A stretch of 6,734 bases of DNA from an uncultured Alphaproteobacteria bacterium (GCA_937903315.1 CALCZO010000297.1:1-6734), one strand, 5' to 3'. Counted from the first letter of the stretch, positions 1-5,930 are shown. Numbers and translations are program-made. The notes: a model not told the origin generated them from the letters alone.

Positions 1-457
1 TCCCGCCAACGATGCCGTGCTGAGCCTGCACGAGATGTTCGGCGCCGGCGGGGTCCGGCAGTCATCGTGGCATATTCTCGACGAGAACGAGATCGAGGAT
101 GGAATCGACGAGCTTGGCGTGCTGCTCTACGGCCATGGCCGCAATGCCTACTGGTACGGCTCGCAGCTGTCGATCGAGGAGACCCGGCGGATCGCGCGCT
201 ATCAGAACGCGACCGGTCTGCAGGTGACGTCCGCTGTGCTTGCCGGCATGGTCTGGGCGCTGGAAAATCCGAAGGCCGGCATCGTCGAGGCCGACGAGAT
301 GGATTTCCGCCGTTGTCTTGAGGTGCAGCGGCCGTATCTCGGTCCGGTCGTCGGCGCCTACACCGACTGGACGCCGCTGGTCGGTCGTGAAGCGCTGTTC
401 AAGGAGGATCTGGACCGCTCCGACCCCTGGCAGTTCCGCAACATTCTGGTGCGGTGA
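1..457 (+). CDS. hss: Homospermidine synthase, C-terminal part (gene cut by the window start)
   Basis: About 151 C-terminal residues are present. The reading frame is open from base 2 and ends at TGA 455-457, so the true start lies outside the window; the GTG at 17 is internal. The family makes sym-homospermidine from putrescine (or putrescine plus spermidine) in an NAD-dependent cytosolic reaction and is usually about 470-480 residues long, so roughly the last third is seen here. Recognition rests on family-typical blocks: DELGVLLYGHGRNAYWYGSQ, the LQVTSAVLAGMVWALENP segment, GIVEADEMDF, PYLGPVVGAYTDWTPL, and the ending DRSDPWQFRNILVR. The NAD-binding Rossmann part is upstream and not visible. 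The gene converges on the zinc cluster and shares no obvious function with it. Nothing suggests a broken gene. The family call is by eye but the motifs are distinctive. Confidence 0.93.
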   Translation, partial: PANDAVLSLHEMFGAGGVRQSSWHILDENEIEDGIDELGVLLYGHGRNAYWYGSQLSIEETRRIARYQNATGLQVTSAVLAGMVWALENPKAGIVEADEMDFRRCLEVQRPYLGPVVGAYTDWTPLVGREALFKEDLDRSDPWQFRNILVR

Positions 458-468
458 GGCAATCGGAA

Positions 469-486
469 CCCGGCGAAATCGCCGGG
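469..486. terminator. Hairpin between convergent genes, probable bidirectional terminator
   Basis: CCCGGCG and CGCCGGG form a perfect 7-bp GC-rich stem around a 4-base AAAT loop, placed 11 bases after the hss stop and 8 bases after the DUF2937 stop on the other strand. On the - strand it is followed by a moderately T-rich TTCCGATT. On the + strand there is no T-run. The position between two convergent stops supports a terminator for both transcripts, better for the zinc operon, but the lack of a real U-tract makes its strength uncertain. Confidence 0.55.
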
Positions 487-494
487 GCCCGGTG

Positions 495-1010
495 TCAGCG
501 GCGGTAATGCCGCCAGATTGCCATCCGGCGGTCCAAGCTGCGCTTGGGCCACGTCACGAGGCGCCAGAACCACCAGCCGATCAGCGCGCCGATGGCGGCC
601 AGAATGCCGCCCTCGGCCGTCACGGGCATCGCCGGTTCGTAGGCTGACAGGGTGGCGCGGGCGAGTTCGGCGTCGCTGCGGGCAAAAAGGGATGTCAGCC
701 TGACCAGCGGGCTGTCGTAGGTCATCTCGCGCAACTGCCGGTCGAGGCGATCGTGGCGCAGGATCGTATCCTCCATCGCCTGGCCGCGTTTTATGAACAA
801 CTCGTCGGCATTGGCACGATGGCGTTCCAGCGCTGCGGCCCGCGTCAAGCCCTCGGAGCTTGCATCGGCATCGAAGCGCAGGACCGCCATGCGCAATTCA
901 TCGACCGCGCCGCCGAGCCGCTGGCGGTACTGCTGGGCGAATTCGGGCACCTGCGCGCCGCTGATCGCACCGATCGCGACAACCAGCATGGCCAGAATGC
1001 GCCCGATCAT
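495..1010 (-). CDS. DUF2937 family protein, two predicted membrane helices
   Basis: A 171-residue protein. The start is ATG 1010-1008 rather than an upstream in-frame start at 1091, because a GGAGGG Shine-Dalgarno lies 5 bases before it, the ATG overlaps the preceding stop as ATGA, and the DUF2937 pattern begins here. Visible parts: a hydrophobic helix at about residues 4-20; the family-like segment VPEFAQQYRQRLGGAVDEL right after it; a polar, charged, probably helical middle region (about 40-125); and a second hydrophobic, Trp-rich helix at about 135-153, followed by a basic tail. Two inner-membrane helices with the middle region on one side is the likely topology. The function of DUF2937 is unknown. 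It is the last gene of the zinc cluster and is probably translationally coupled to the WD40 gene, so it should be co-expressed under zinc limitation. There is no Cys- or His-rich metal site. The family assignment is from memory of its N-terminal pattern. Confidence 0.8.
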   Translation of the reverse strand: MIGRILAMLVVAIGAISGAQVPEFAQQYRQRLGGAVDELRMAVLRFDADASSEGLTRAAALERHRANADELFIKRGQAMEDTILRHDRLDRQLREMTYDSPLVRLTSLFARSDAELARATLSAYEPAMPVTAEGGILAAIGALIGWWFWRLVTWPKRSLDRRMAIWRHYRR

Positions 1011-2011
1011 GCCGGCCCTCCGGGCAATGTCAGGCACCCGGCCTGTCCCTCGTCGGTGCCGAAGGCGAGGCGGTCGCCATGTTCGTCCCATCCGAGCGCG
1101 GTGACCGCGCCGCCGGGGGCGATGTGGCGGACGACAAGCTCGGAGGCGTCGGTCAGCCGCACCAGCAGGATCATGCCATCATCATAGCCGATGGCAAGCA
1201 CCAGGGATTTGGGATGGAAGGCAACGGTCGTCACACGGCGGGGACGCACGCCGCATTCGCGCGGGGCCTTGCCCATCGGGCCGTTGCCGGAAAATGGCCA
1301 GACAATCGCCGCTTCCGCGCCGGAAGTGGCGAGCCAGGTCCCGTCGCCCGACCATGACAGCGAGCGCGTCTTGCCCGGATAGCCCGACATGCGCATATGC
1401 GCCTTTTCGGGCAGTTTCCATCCGTGAAGCTGGTTTTCCTGCATCGAAGAGACAACAAAGCGACCATCGGCTGACCAGACGACATCGAGATGCACGCCCT
1501 TCCACTCCAGCCGCTCGGGAGCGCCGGCGACATTGGGGAACCACAGACTTGCCCCGTCGACATGGGAGATGGCGAGGCGATAGCCCTTGGGCGCAAAGGC
1601 CAGACCGCGCGACGAGGAGGGCGCAGCGAAGGTCTTGATCCCGCCCTTGCCGTCGCGGGCGGTCACGGTTTTGCCCGCGCTCCACGCCACTGCACCGGAA
1701 GGACCGAGCGCCAGCGCGTCGATCCAGCGGCCCTTTTCATGGCCAAGTTCAGTTGTTGTGCCGTCGCTCGCGGTGGCGACGATGCGGCCGTCATCGCCAC
1801 CGGTGACGATCCGGCCCTTTTCGGCGGCGGCGACGAGGATGCCCCCGGTGTGGACCGCCACGCGCCGGGAGCCGGCACCGATCCCGATGATGACCTCGCC
1901 ATCACCGGTCGCAAACACCGGCTCGGTCCCGAAAAACCCCAGCCCGGTGACATGGCTGCCAAGTTCGGCACTTTCGACGTGGCGCGTCAGGGTGTCGTTC
2001 GGTCCGGCCAT
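1007..2011 (-). CDS. WD40-like beta-propeller protein, predicted cytosolic
   Basis: About 334 residues from ATG 2011-2009. An in-frame TTG at 2023-2021 overlaps the GTPase stop as TTGA and would add four residues; neither start has a clear Shine-Dalgarno. Degenerate repeats of about 40 residues are visible, for example GRIVTGGDDGRIVATASDG (about 66-84), RGLAFAPKGYRLAISHVDG (135-153), LDVVWSADGRFVVSSM (175-190), RSLSWSGDGTWLATSGAEAA (216-235), TTVAFHPKSLVLAIGYDDG and VTALGWDEHGDRLAFGTDEG. Together they suggest a seven-bladed propeller, which usually acts as a protein-binding platform. No signal peptide, lipobox or membrane segment is seen, so it should act in the cytosol. It follows the COG0523 GTPase directly, so a partnership with it is an inference. 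It is not obviously AztD, the periplasmic propeller zinc chaperone of some azt operons, because export signals and a His-rich metal-binding stretch are missing. The exact role is unknown. Confidence 0.82.
   Translation of the reverse strand: MAGPNDTLTRHVESAELGSHVTGLGFFGTEPVFATGDGEVIIGIGAGSRRVAVHTGGILVAAAEKGRIVTGGDDGRIVATASDGTTTELGHEKGRWIDALALGPSGAVAWSAGKTVTARDGKGGIKTFAAPSSSRGLAFAPKGYRLAISHVDGASLWFPNVAGAPERLEWKGVHLDVVWSADGRFVVSSMQENQLHGWKLPEKAHMRMSGYPGKTRSLSWSGDGTWLATSGAEAAIVWPFSGNGPMGKAPRECGVRPRRVTTVAFHPKSLVLAIGYDDGMILLVRLTDASELVVRHIAPGGAVTALGWDEHGDRLAFGTDEGQAGCLTLPGGPA
1016..1021 (-). promoter_or_regulatory. Shine-Dalgarno of the DUF2937 gene
   Basis: GGAGGG on the - strand, 5 bases before ATG 1010-1008. 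It lies inside the end of the WD40 gene and decides the start in favour of a 171-residue product. Confidence 0.75.
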
Positions 2012-2019
2012 GGCGGCGC

Positions 2020-2982
2020 TCAAGCCTTGCAGGCAAGGAAGCCCTTGCGAATCTCGTCGGTCTTCAGGTTACGCCCGATGAAGACGATTTTCGAGTGGCG
2101 CGGTTCGTCCGGCTTCCATTCCCGCTGCAGATCTCCGTCGAGGATCATGTGCACGCCCTGATAGACAAAGCGACGCGGCTCGCCCGGAAAGGCGAGAATG
2201 CCCTTGGAACGCAGGATGTCGGGGCCATCGCGCTGGATGATGTCGTTGATCCACGGCATGAAGCGATCGGGATCGACCTCGCCGGCGATCTCCACGGACA
2301 TCGACTGCACGTCGTCATCGTGATGGTGATGGTGGCCGGCTTCGAGAAACGCCGGTTCGAGATCGAGCACGCGGTCGAGATCGAAAGCGCCGCGATCGAG
2401 GACATCGGCCAGCGGCACCGTACAGCGTTCGGTGCGGATGATCCGCGCATAGGGGTTGATGCCGCGGATGCGCGCCTCCACCTCGGCAAGATCGGCAGGG
2501 GCGACAAGATCGGTCTTGTTGACGAGGATGACGTCGGCAAAGGCGATCTGGTTTTTGGCTTCCGGCGCGTCACGCAGGCGGGCGGCGAGCCATTTTGCAT
2601 CGACCACGGTCACGATCGCATCGAGCCGCGCTCTTGACTGGACATCCTCGTCAACGAAAAACGTCTGAGCGACAGGGGCAGGATCGGCGAGGCCGGTTGT
2701 CTCGATGATGATGGCGTCGAACTTGCCGCGCCGTTTCATCAGTCCCTCGATGATGCGGATCAGATCGCCGCGCACGGTGCAGCAGATGCAGCCGTTGTTC
2801 ATCTCGAACACTTCTTCATCGGCACCGACAACCAGTTCGTTGTCGATGCCGACCTCACCGAACTCGTTGACGATCACGGCATAGCGCTTGCCGTGATTCT
2901 CAGTGAGAATCCGGTTGAGCAGGGTCGTCTTTCCGGCGCCCAGATAGCCTGTGAGCACGGTGACGGGGATTTTCTCGGACAT
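2020..2982 (-). CDS. COG0523 (CobW/ZigA/YciC-type) GTPase, probable zinc metallochaperone
   Basis: A 320-residue protein. ATG 2982-2980 is chosen because GGAGGT lies 3 bases upstream; an in-frame ATG at 2997 has no ribosome site. The G3E-class GTPase fold is clear: Walker A GYLGAGKT (residues 12-19), the family metal motif GCICC (64-68) after EMNN, Walker B-type ETTGLADP (94-101), and the guanine-specificity motif NKTD (155-158). A linker carries five consecutive His followed by three Asp (217-224), a likely metal-binding stretch, and the C-terminal CobW_C domain follows (about 228-320). Family members couple GTP hydrolysis to delivery of a metal to client proteins, and those regulated by Zur or placed in zinc-uptake loci are linked to zinc allocation in deficiency. 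Location 34 bases after aztC supports zinc. CobW in cobalamin synthesis or a nitrile hydratase activator is less likely, since no such genes are nearby. The client protein is unknown. Confidence 0.93.
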   Translation of the reverse strand: MSEKIPVTVLTGYLGAGKTTLLNRILTENHGKRYAVIVNEFGEVGIDNELVVGADEEVFEMNNGCICCTVRGDLIRIIEGLMKRRGKFDAIIIETTGLADPAPVAQTFFVDEDVQSRARLDAIVTVVDAKWLAARLRDAPEAKNQIAFADVILVNKTDLVAPADLAEVEARIRGINPYARIIRTERCTVPLADVLDRGAFDLDRVLDLEPAFLEAGHHHHHDDDVQSMSVEIAGEVDPDRFMPWINDIIQRDGPDILRSKGILAFPGEPRRFVYQGVHMILDGDLQREWKPDEPRHSKIVFIGRNLKTDEIRKGFLACKA

Positions 2983-2985
2983 CGG

Positions 2986-2991
2986 ACCTCC
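2986..2991 (-). promoter_or_regulatory. Shine-Dalgarno that sets the COG0523 start
   Basis: GGAGGT on the - strand, 3 bases before ATG 2982-2980. It lies inside the five-codon extension that an upstream ATG (2997) would add, which argues for the shorter protein beginning MSEKIPVTVL. Confidence 0.7.
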
Positions 2992-3016
2992 GGCCATTTG
3001 CCGCTCAGGCCGCGCT

Positions 3017-3955
3017 CTAGGGGGCGAGCGCGGCGGTCATGCGGCTCAGGTTGTGACGCATCAGGCCGATATAGGTCGATGCCGGCCCGTCCGCCAGAGA
3101 CAAGGCGTCGGAATAGAGCGTTCCACCAACTTTTGCGCCTGATTCCCGGGCGATCTGATCGATGGCGCGGGAATCGGTGACGTTCTCGAGGAATGCCGCC
3201 GGTGTCTTCAGCGCCTTCAGTTGGCGAATGATTCGCTTGAGATCGCCGGCCGAGGGCTGGGCGTGGGTGGAGATGCCCTGCAAGGCGTGGGAGGTCAGAT
3301 CATAGTCACGCGCCAGATATCGAAAGGCGTCGTGCATGGTCGCAAAGCTGCGGCGGTTGGCAGGCAGGGCGGCCAGACGAGGCCTGAATTCGGCATCCAG
3401 TGCGTCGAGCCTGGCCGTGTAGGCGGCGCGATTGGCGTCGTATGCGCTCTTGCCGGCCGGGTCCGCATCGCTCAGCGCTTTGGCGATCGTGGCAACGATG
3501 ACACGGGCATTGACCAGCGATTGCCAGACGTGCGGATCGTCCTTCGCGGCCGAAGCGCTCTTGCCATGATCGTGGTCGTGCCCCTTCTTGCCCGCAGGCC
3601 GCTGCACGAAGGACAGACCGTCCGAGGCCATGATCCGGCGGGGCTTGGCGCCCGAGGCCTCGACCAGTTTGTGCATGAAGGGATCAAACCCCAGCCCATT
3701 GACCAGAACGATGTCCGCACCGGCGAGCTTCTTCGCATCGCCCGGCTTGGGTTCGTAGTGATGGGCGTCCTGATCCGGGCCGATGATCGGTTCGACCGTG
3801 ACCCGGTCGCCGCCCACTTCCCGCGCAAGATCGGCCAGGATCGAGAAGCTGGCAATGATCTTCAGCTTCCTGTCCTGAGCCATGGCCGGCGCTCCGGTGG
3901 CCAGAGCCAACAGGGATACGCTTGCGAATGTTATAAAATTGCGCTTGGTGAACAT
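3017..3955 (-). CDS. aztC: Periplasmic zinc-binding protein of the zinc ABC importer (AztC-type)
   Basis: A 312-residue cluster A-I metal-binding protein. The start is ATG 3955-3953, with AAAGGAG 7 bases upstream; the frame stays open further upstream only through aztB. Residues 1-26 are a Sec signal peptide: TKRN, a hydrophobic core, and a predicted cut after APAMA. Candidate zinc ligands are His65 (in DAHHYEP), His142 (in DPHVW), His208 (in MHDAF) and Asp283 (in YSDAL). As I recall, the ligands of Paracoccus AztC are His61, His138, His204 and Asp279, so all four would be offset by the same four residues, which supports AztC. A short HDHDHG loop (126-131) precedes the second ligand, where zinc-specific members carry their flexible His-rich loop. 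NGLGF (86-90) is also typical of this subgroup. The protein captures periplasmic zinc and docks on AztB. It lies 25 bases after aztB. A generic ZnuA/TroA or manganese name is possible, but the His loop and the zinc neighbours argue for zinc. Confidence 0.9.
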   Translation of the reverse strand: MFTKRNFITFASVSLLALATGAPAMAQDRKLKIIASFSILADLAREVGGDRVTVEPIIGPDQDAHHYEPKPGDAKKLAGADIVLVNGLGFDPFMHKLVEASGAKPRRIMASDGLSFVQRPAGKKGHDHDHGKSASAAKDDPHVWQSLVNARVIVATIAKALSDADPAGKSAYDANRAAYTARLDALDAEFRPRLAALPANRRSFATMHDAFRYLARDYDLTSHALQGISTHAQPSAGDLKRIIRQLKALKTPAAFLENVTDSRAIDQIARESGAKVGGTLYSDALSLADGPASTYIGLMRHNLSRMTAALAP

Positions 3956-3962
3956 GATGATG

Positions 3963-3969
3963 CTCCTTT
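3963..3969 (-). promoter_or_regulatory. Shine-Dalgarno of aztC
   Basis: AAAGGAG on the - strand, 7 bases before ATG 3955-3953, in the 25-base gap after aztB. It fixes the start directly before the signal peptide. Confidence 0.7.
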
Positions 3970-3980
3970 GGAGGGGATGG

Positions 3981-4850
3981 TCAGGCGCGAAGATGAGGGC
4001 GCGGCCACAGATGCCGGGCAAGACCGCCCATGCGGCCGAACACCAGCGAAAGGAGGTAAACTGCACCGGCGACGAGGATGATCGCGGGGCCGGACGCGAG
4101 TTCGAAATGATAGGACAGGATCAGGCCGACAACGCCGGAAAGTGCAGCGGTCAGCATCGCCAGCCCGATCATCACGGTGAGATTGGCTGTCCACAGCCGG
4201 GCGGACGCCGCTGGCAGGATCAGGATCCCGACCGCCAGCAGCGTGCCCAATGCATGGAAGGCGGCGACCAGGTTGAGCACGACGATGCCAAGGAATGTCA
4301 GGTGCAGCGCGCCGCCGGTGCCGCTGACCGATTTGAGAAAGCCCGGATCGACGCATTCGATCACCAGACCCCGGAACAGGATCGCCAGCAGCATCAGGGT
4401 CAGCGTGGTGACGGCCAGCAGCAGCAGAAGCGTTGGATCGTCCAGCGCCAGCACCGAGCCGAACAGCACGCGCAGCACATCGGCATTCGAGCCGCGCGCC
4501 GAGACCAGCGTGACACCGCCGGCCAGCGACAGGATGTAGAAGGCAGCGAGCGCCGCATCTTCCTTGAGCGCAGTGGTGCGGGCGACAATGCCGGCCAGCA
4601 CAGCCACGGCGAAGCCGGCGATCAGACCGCCGATGGTCATCGCGCCGAGCGAAAAACCGGCCACGAGATAGCCGGCGGCGGCGCCCGGCAGGATGGCGTG
4701 CGCCATCGCGTCGCCGATCAGGCTCATCCGGCGCAGCATCAGAAACACGCCGATCGGCGCGGCTCCGAGCGCCAGCGCCAGCGTGCCGGCCAGTGCCCGG
4801 CGCATGAAGGCAAACTCGGCGAAGGGGGCGATGATCCAGTCGTACAGCAC
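3981..4850 (-). CDS. aztB: Zinc ABC transporter permease (AztB-type)
   Basis: A 289-residue polytopic membrane protein of the ABC-3 (ZnuB/TroC-like) family. The GTG start 4850-4848 is chosen because it begins 2 bases after the aztA stop, AAGAGG lies 10 bases upstream, and the family pattern begins here with VLYDWIIAPFAEFAFMRRAL; the frame is open further upstream only as a run into aztA. About eight to nine hydrophobic helices can be drawn, roughly at residues 18-40, 50-68, 72-92, 100-120, 135-158, 178-200, 202-220, 225-250 and 255-275. The conserved family block RRMSLIGDAMAHAILPGAA (39-57) forms the cytoplasmic coupling region, and VLFGSVLALDD and ECVDPGFLKSVS are typical of the AztB subgroup. 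It forms the channel that takes zinc from AztC, driven by AztA. No damage is seen. A manganese permease of the same family is the alternative, made unlikely by the neighbours. Confidence 0.9.
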   Translation of the reverse strand: MLYDWIIAPFAEFAFMRRALAGTLALALGAAPIGVFLMLRRMSLIGDAMAHAILPGAAAGYLVAGFSLGAMTIGGLIAGFAVAVLAGIVARTTALKEDAALAAFYILSLAGGVTLVSARGSNADVLRVLFGSVLALDDPTLLLLLAVTTLTLMLLAILFRGLVIECVDPGFLKSVSGTGGALHLTFLGIVVLNLVAAFHALGTLLAVGILILPAASARLWTANLTVMIGLAMLTAALSGVVGLILSYHFELASGPAIILVAGAVYLLSLVFGRMGGLARHLWPRPHLRA

Positions 4851-4852
4851 GA

Positions 4853-5590
4853 TCAGGCCGCCTCTTCGCGGACGACGTCCGGTGTGCCGGATGGTGTCAT
4901 CCGGGCGCGCGCCGTCGCCAGCGCGCTCTCTGTCAGCACCGTCTGCGTCGTCCCCCATCCGATGCACTCACGCGCCAGCAGAAGGGTGTGCGGGAAGGCG
5001 GTGCGGACCATGGCAAGGTCATGCAGCACAGCGACGATGGTCCGCCCTTCGGCATGCCAGCGGCGGACGAGAGCGAGAAGGTCGGCGGTGGTCGCCTCGT
5101 CGATGGCATTGAACGGCTCGTCGATCAGCACGATCGATGCGTCCTGCATCAACAGACGGGCAAACAGCATCCGTTGCATCTGCCCGCCCGAAAGCGCCGC
5201 GATGGTGCGCCGTTCAAGGCCGCTGAGGCCGACGGCAGCAATGGCATGCTCGATCCTGACCTTCGTGCGCGGGGTCAGGCCGCCGAACAGGCCGGTGACG
5301 GCGTAGGCACCCATGGCGACGAATTCATAGACCGAGATCGGGAACGAGCGGTCGATTTCCGCAACCTGAGGCAGGTAGCCGACGCTGCGCCGGGACGCGC
5401 CGACCGTGATCCGGCCTTCCATAGGTGTGATCAGACCCGCAATCGCCTTGAGCAGCGTTGACTTGCCGCCGCCGTTCGGGCCGACGACCGCCAGCAACGC
5501 GCCGCTATCGATCGTGCCGGTCAGATGATGGACCGCAGGATGACGGTCATAGCCGAGCGTCAGATTGTCGAGGGTGATGGAACCGGGCAT
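4853..5590 (-). CDS. aztA: Zinc ABC transporter ATP-binding protein (AztA-type)
   Basis: A 245-residue ABC ATPase. ATG 5590-5588 is preferred, as the family pattern begins MPGSITLDNLTLGYDRHPAV; an in-frame GTG at 5632 would add 14 unrelated residues and overlap the upstream gene by 34 bases. All nucleotide-binding motifs are intact: Walker A GPNGGGKST (37-45), Q-loop Gln75 in YLPQ, signature LSGGQ (133-137), Walker B VLIDEP (154-159), D-loop NAID (161-164) and switch His190 in LHD. The segment EIDRSFPISVYEFVAMG (78-94) is characteristic of metal-importer ATPases of this group. It works as a cytosolic dimer bound to AztB and powers zinc import. No good Shine-Dalgarno precedes the ATG, only the stop of the 84-residue gene 8 bases upstream, so translation is probably coupled to that gene. 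Confidence 0.92.
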   Translation of the reverse strand: MPGSITLDNLTLGYDRHPAVHHLTGTIDSGALLAVVGPNGGGKSTLLKAIAGLITPMEGRITVGASRRSVGYLPQVAEIDRSFPISVYEFVAMGAYAVTGLFGGLTPRTKVRIEHAIAAVGLSGLERRTIAALSGGQMQRMLFARLLMQDASIVLIDEPFNAIDEATTADLLALVRRWHAEGRTIVAVLHDLAMVRTAFPHTLLLARECIGWGTTQTVLTESALATARARMTPSGTPDVVREEAA

Positions 5591-5598
5591 TTGGCGCG

Positions 5599-5853
5599 TC
5601 AGCCGCGCATCGCCCAGAAAGTGAGCGCCCACAGTCCCGTCACGGCGACACCGGCCATCAGCATCCGCCCGGCCGAGCCGGCGGCGAGCAGCGAGGCCGG
5701 GCTGTTCCGGATCGGTCGCTCGCTCTCGCCGTGAGGATGGCCACAGGCGCAGCCCTCCTGCGCGGCGACTGCGTGTTGATGGCAGCAGGCGTGATCGCCC
5801 GGGTCGGCATGGCCACAGTCAGTGGCCTGAGGGGAAACATTCGGTCTGGACAT
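5599..5853 (-). CDS. Small Cys/His-rich protein with one membrane helix, first gene of the zinc operon
   Basis: An 84-residue protein of no family I recognise. Residues 13-41 contain five Cys (13, 23, 24, 35, 37) and six His (15, 21, 25, 27, 39, 41), arranged as CxH, HxCCHxH and CxCxHxH. This is dense enough to bind one or more zinc ions. A polar, Arg-containing linker (about 43-63) leads to one hydrophobic helix at about 64-82 (from MLMAGVAV to LTFWAM), with RG at the end. By the positive-inside rule the metal-binding part faces the cytosol and the helix anchors it in the membrane, though the reverse is not excluded. There is no signal peptide. It lies 8 bases before aztA, directly behind the Zur-like operator, so co-expression with the importer is very likely. 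A role as a membrane-tethered acceptor or sensor of imported zinc is inference. ATG 5853-5851 lacks a Shine-Dalgarno; the transcript may be almost leaderless. Confidence 0.78.
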   Translation of the reverse strand: MSRPNVSPQATDCGHADPGDHACCHQHAVAAQEGCACGHPHGESERPIRNSPASLLAAGSAGRMLMAGVAVTGLWALTFWAMRG

Positions 5854-5858
5854 CGGGC

Positions 5859-5873
5859 TGTTATATTATAACA
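5859..5873 (-). promoter_or_regulatory. Zur box (zinc-responsive operator)
   Basis: TGTTATAATATAACA is a perfect palindrome with 7-base arms around one central base, in otherwise GC-rich DNA. It matches the core of the alphaproteobacterial Zur operator as I know it (TGTTATAnTATAACA, often flanked by GAAa and tTTC). The left flank GAAG also fits; the right flank does not. It ends 5 bases before the start of the first gene of the zinc cluster. Zinc-loaded Zur bound here would cover the -10 element and the likely transcription start and block the whole operon; zinc starvation would release it. No zur gene lies in the window. Confidence 0.88.
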
Positions 5874-5894
5874 CTTCTGGCGAGGCAAGACGAA
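5865..5894 (-). promoter_or_regulatory. Candidate promoter of the zinc operon, -10 inside the Zur box
   Basis: A consensus -10 hexamer TATAAT sits at 5870-5865 inside the palindrome. The best -35 candidate is a weak TTCGTC at 5894-5889 with an 18-base spacer. Transcription would start near 5859, only about 6 bases before the ATG. The -10 match is exact but comes from the Zur palindrome itself, so the promoter assignment rests mainly on position. Confidence 0.5.
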
Positions 5895-5930
5895 TTTGCG
5901 CCGTACATGGCACCGATCATTCGCAGCCGG

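Noticed and set aside
1007..2011. Naming the WD40-like gene aztD
   Set aside because: AztD is an exported protein with His-based zinc sites. This product has no signal peptide and no His-rich segment, so only the propeller fold is shared.
1490..2161. A 223-codon open frame on the + strand
   Set aside because: Antisense to the WD40 and COG0523 genes, which have clear repeats and motifs. The + strand product has no recognisable pattern.
3929..3943. A second possible Zur site (TGTTATAAAATTGCG) inside the aztC signal-peptide region
   Set aside because: Only the left half matches. The right half agrees at 3 of 7 positions, and the AT-rich stretch is explained by Phe/Ile/Thr codons of the signal peptide.
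3882..5306. A 474-codon open frame on the + strand, and a 286-codon one at 3221-4081
   Set aside because: They run antisense through aztC, aztB and aztA. Their products are low-complexity, rich in Arg, Gln and Gly, with no domain, as expected from the opposite strand of GC-rich genes.
5591..5632. A longer AztA starting at GTG 5632
   Set aside because: It would overlap the small Cys/His gene by 34 bases and add residues that do not fit the family N-terminus, with no better ribosome site.
5898..5913. A hairpin (GTGCC / GGCGC, 6-base loop) after the opgG-like gene as a terminator
   Set aside because: Only 5 bp with one G-U pair and no T-run behind it. It is too weak to annotate, so read-through into the zinc operon cannot be excluded.
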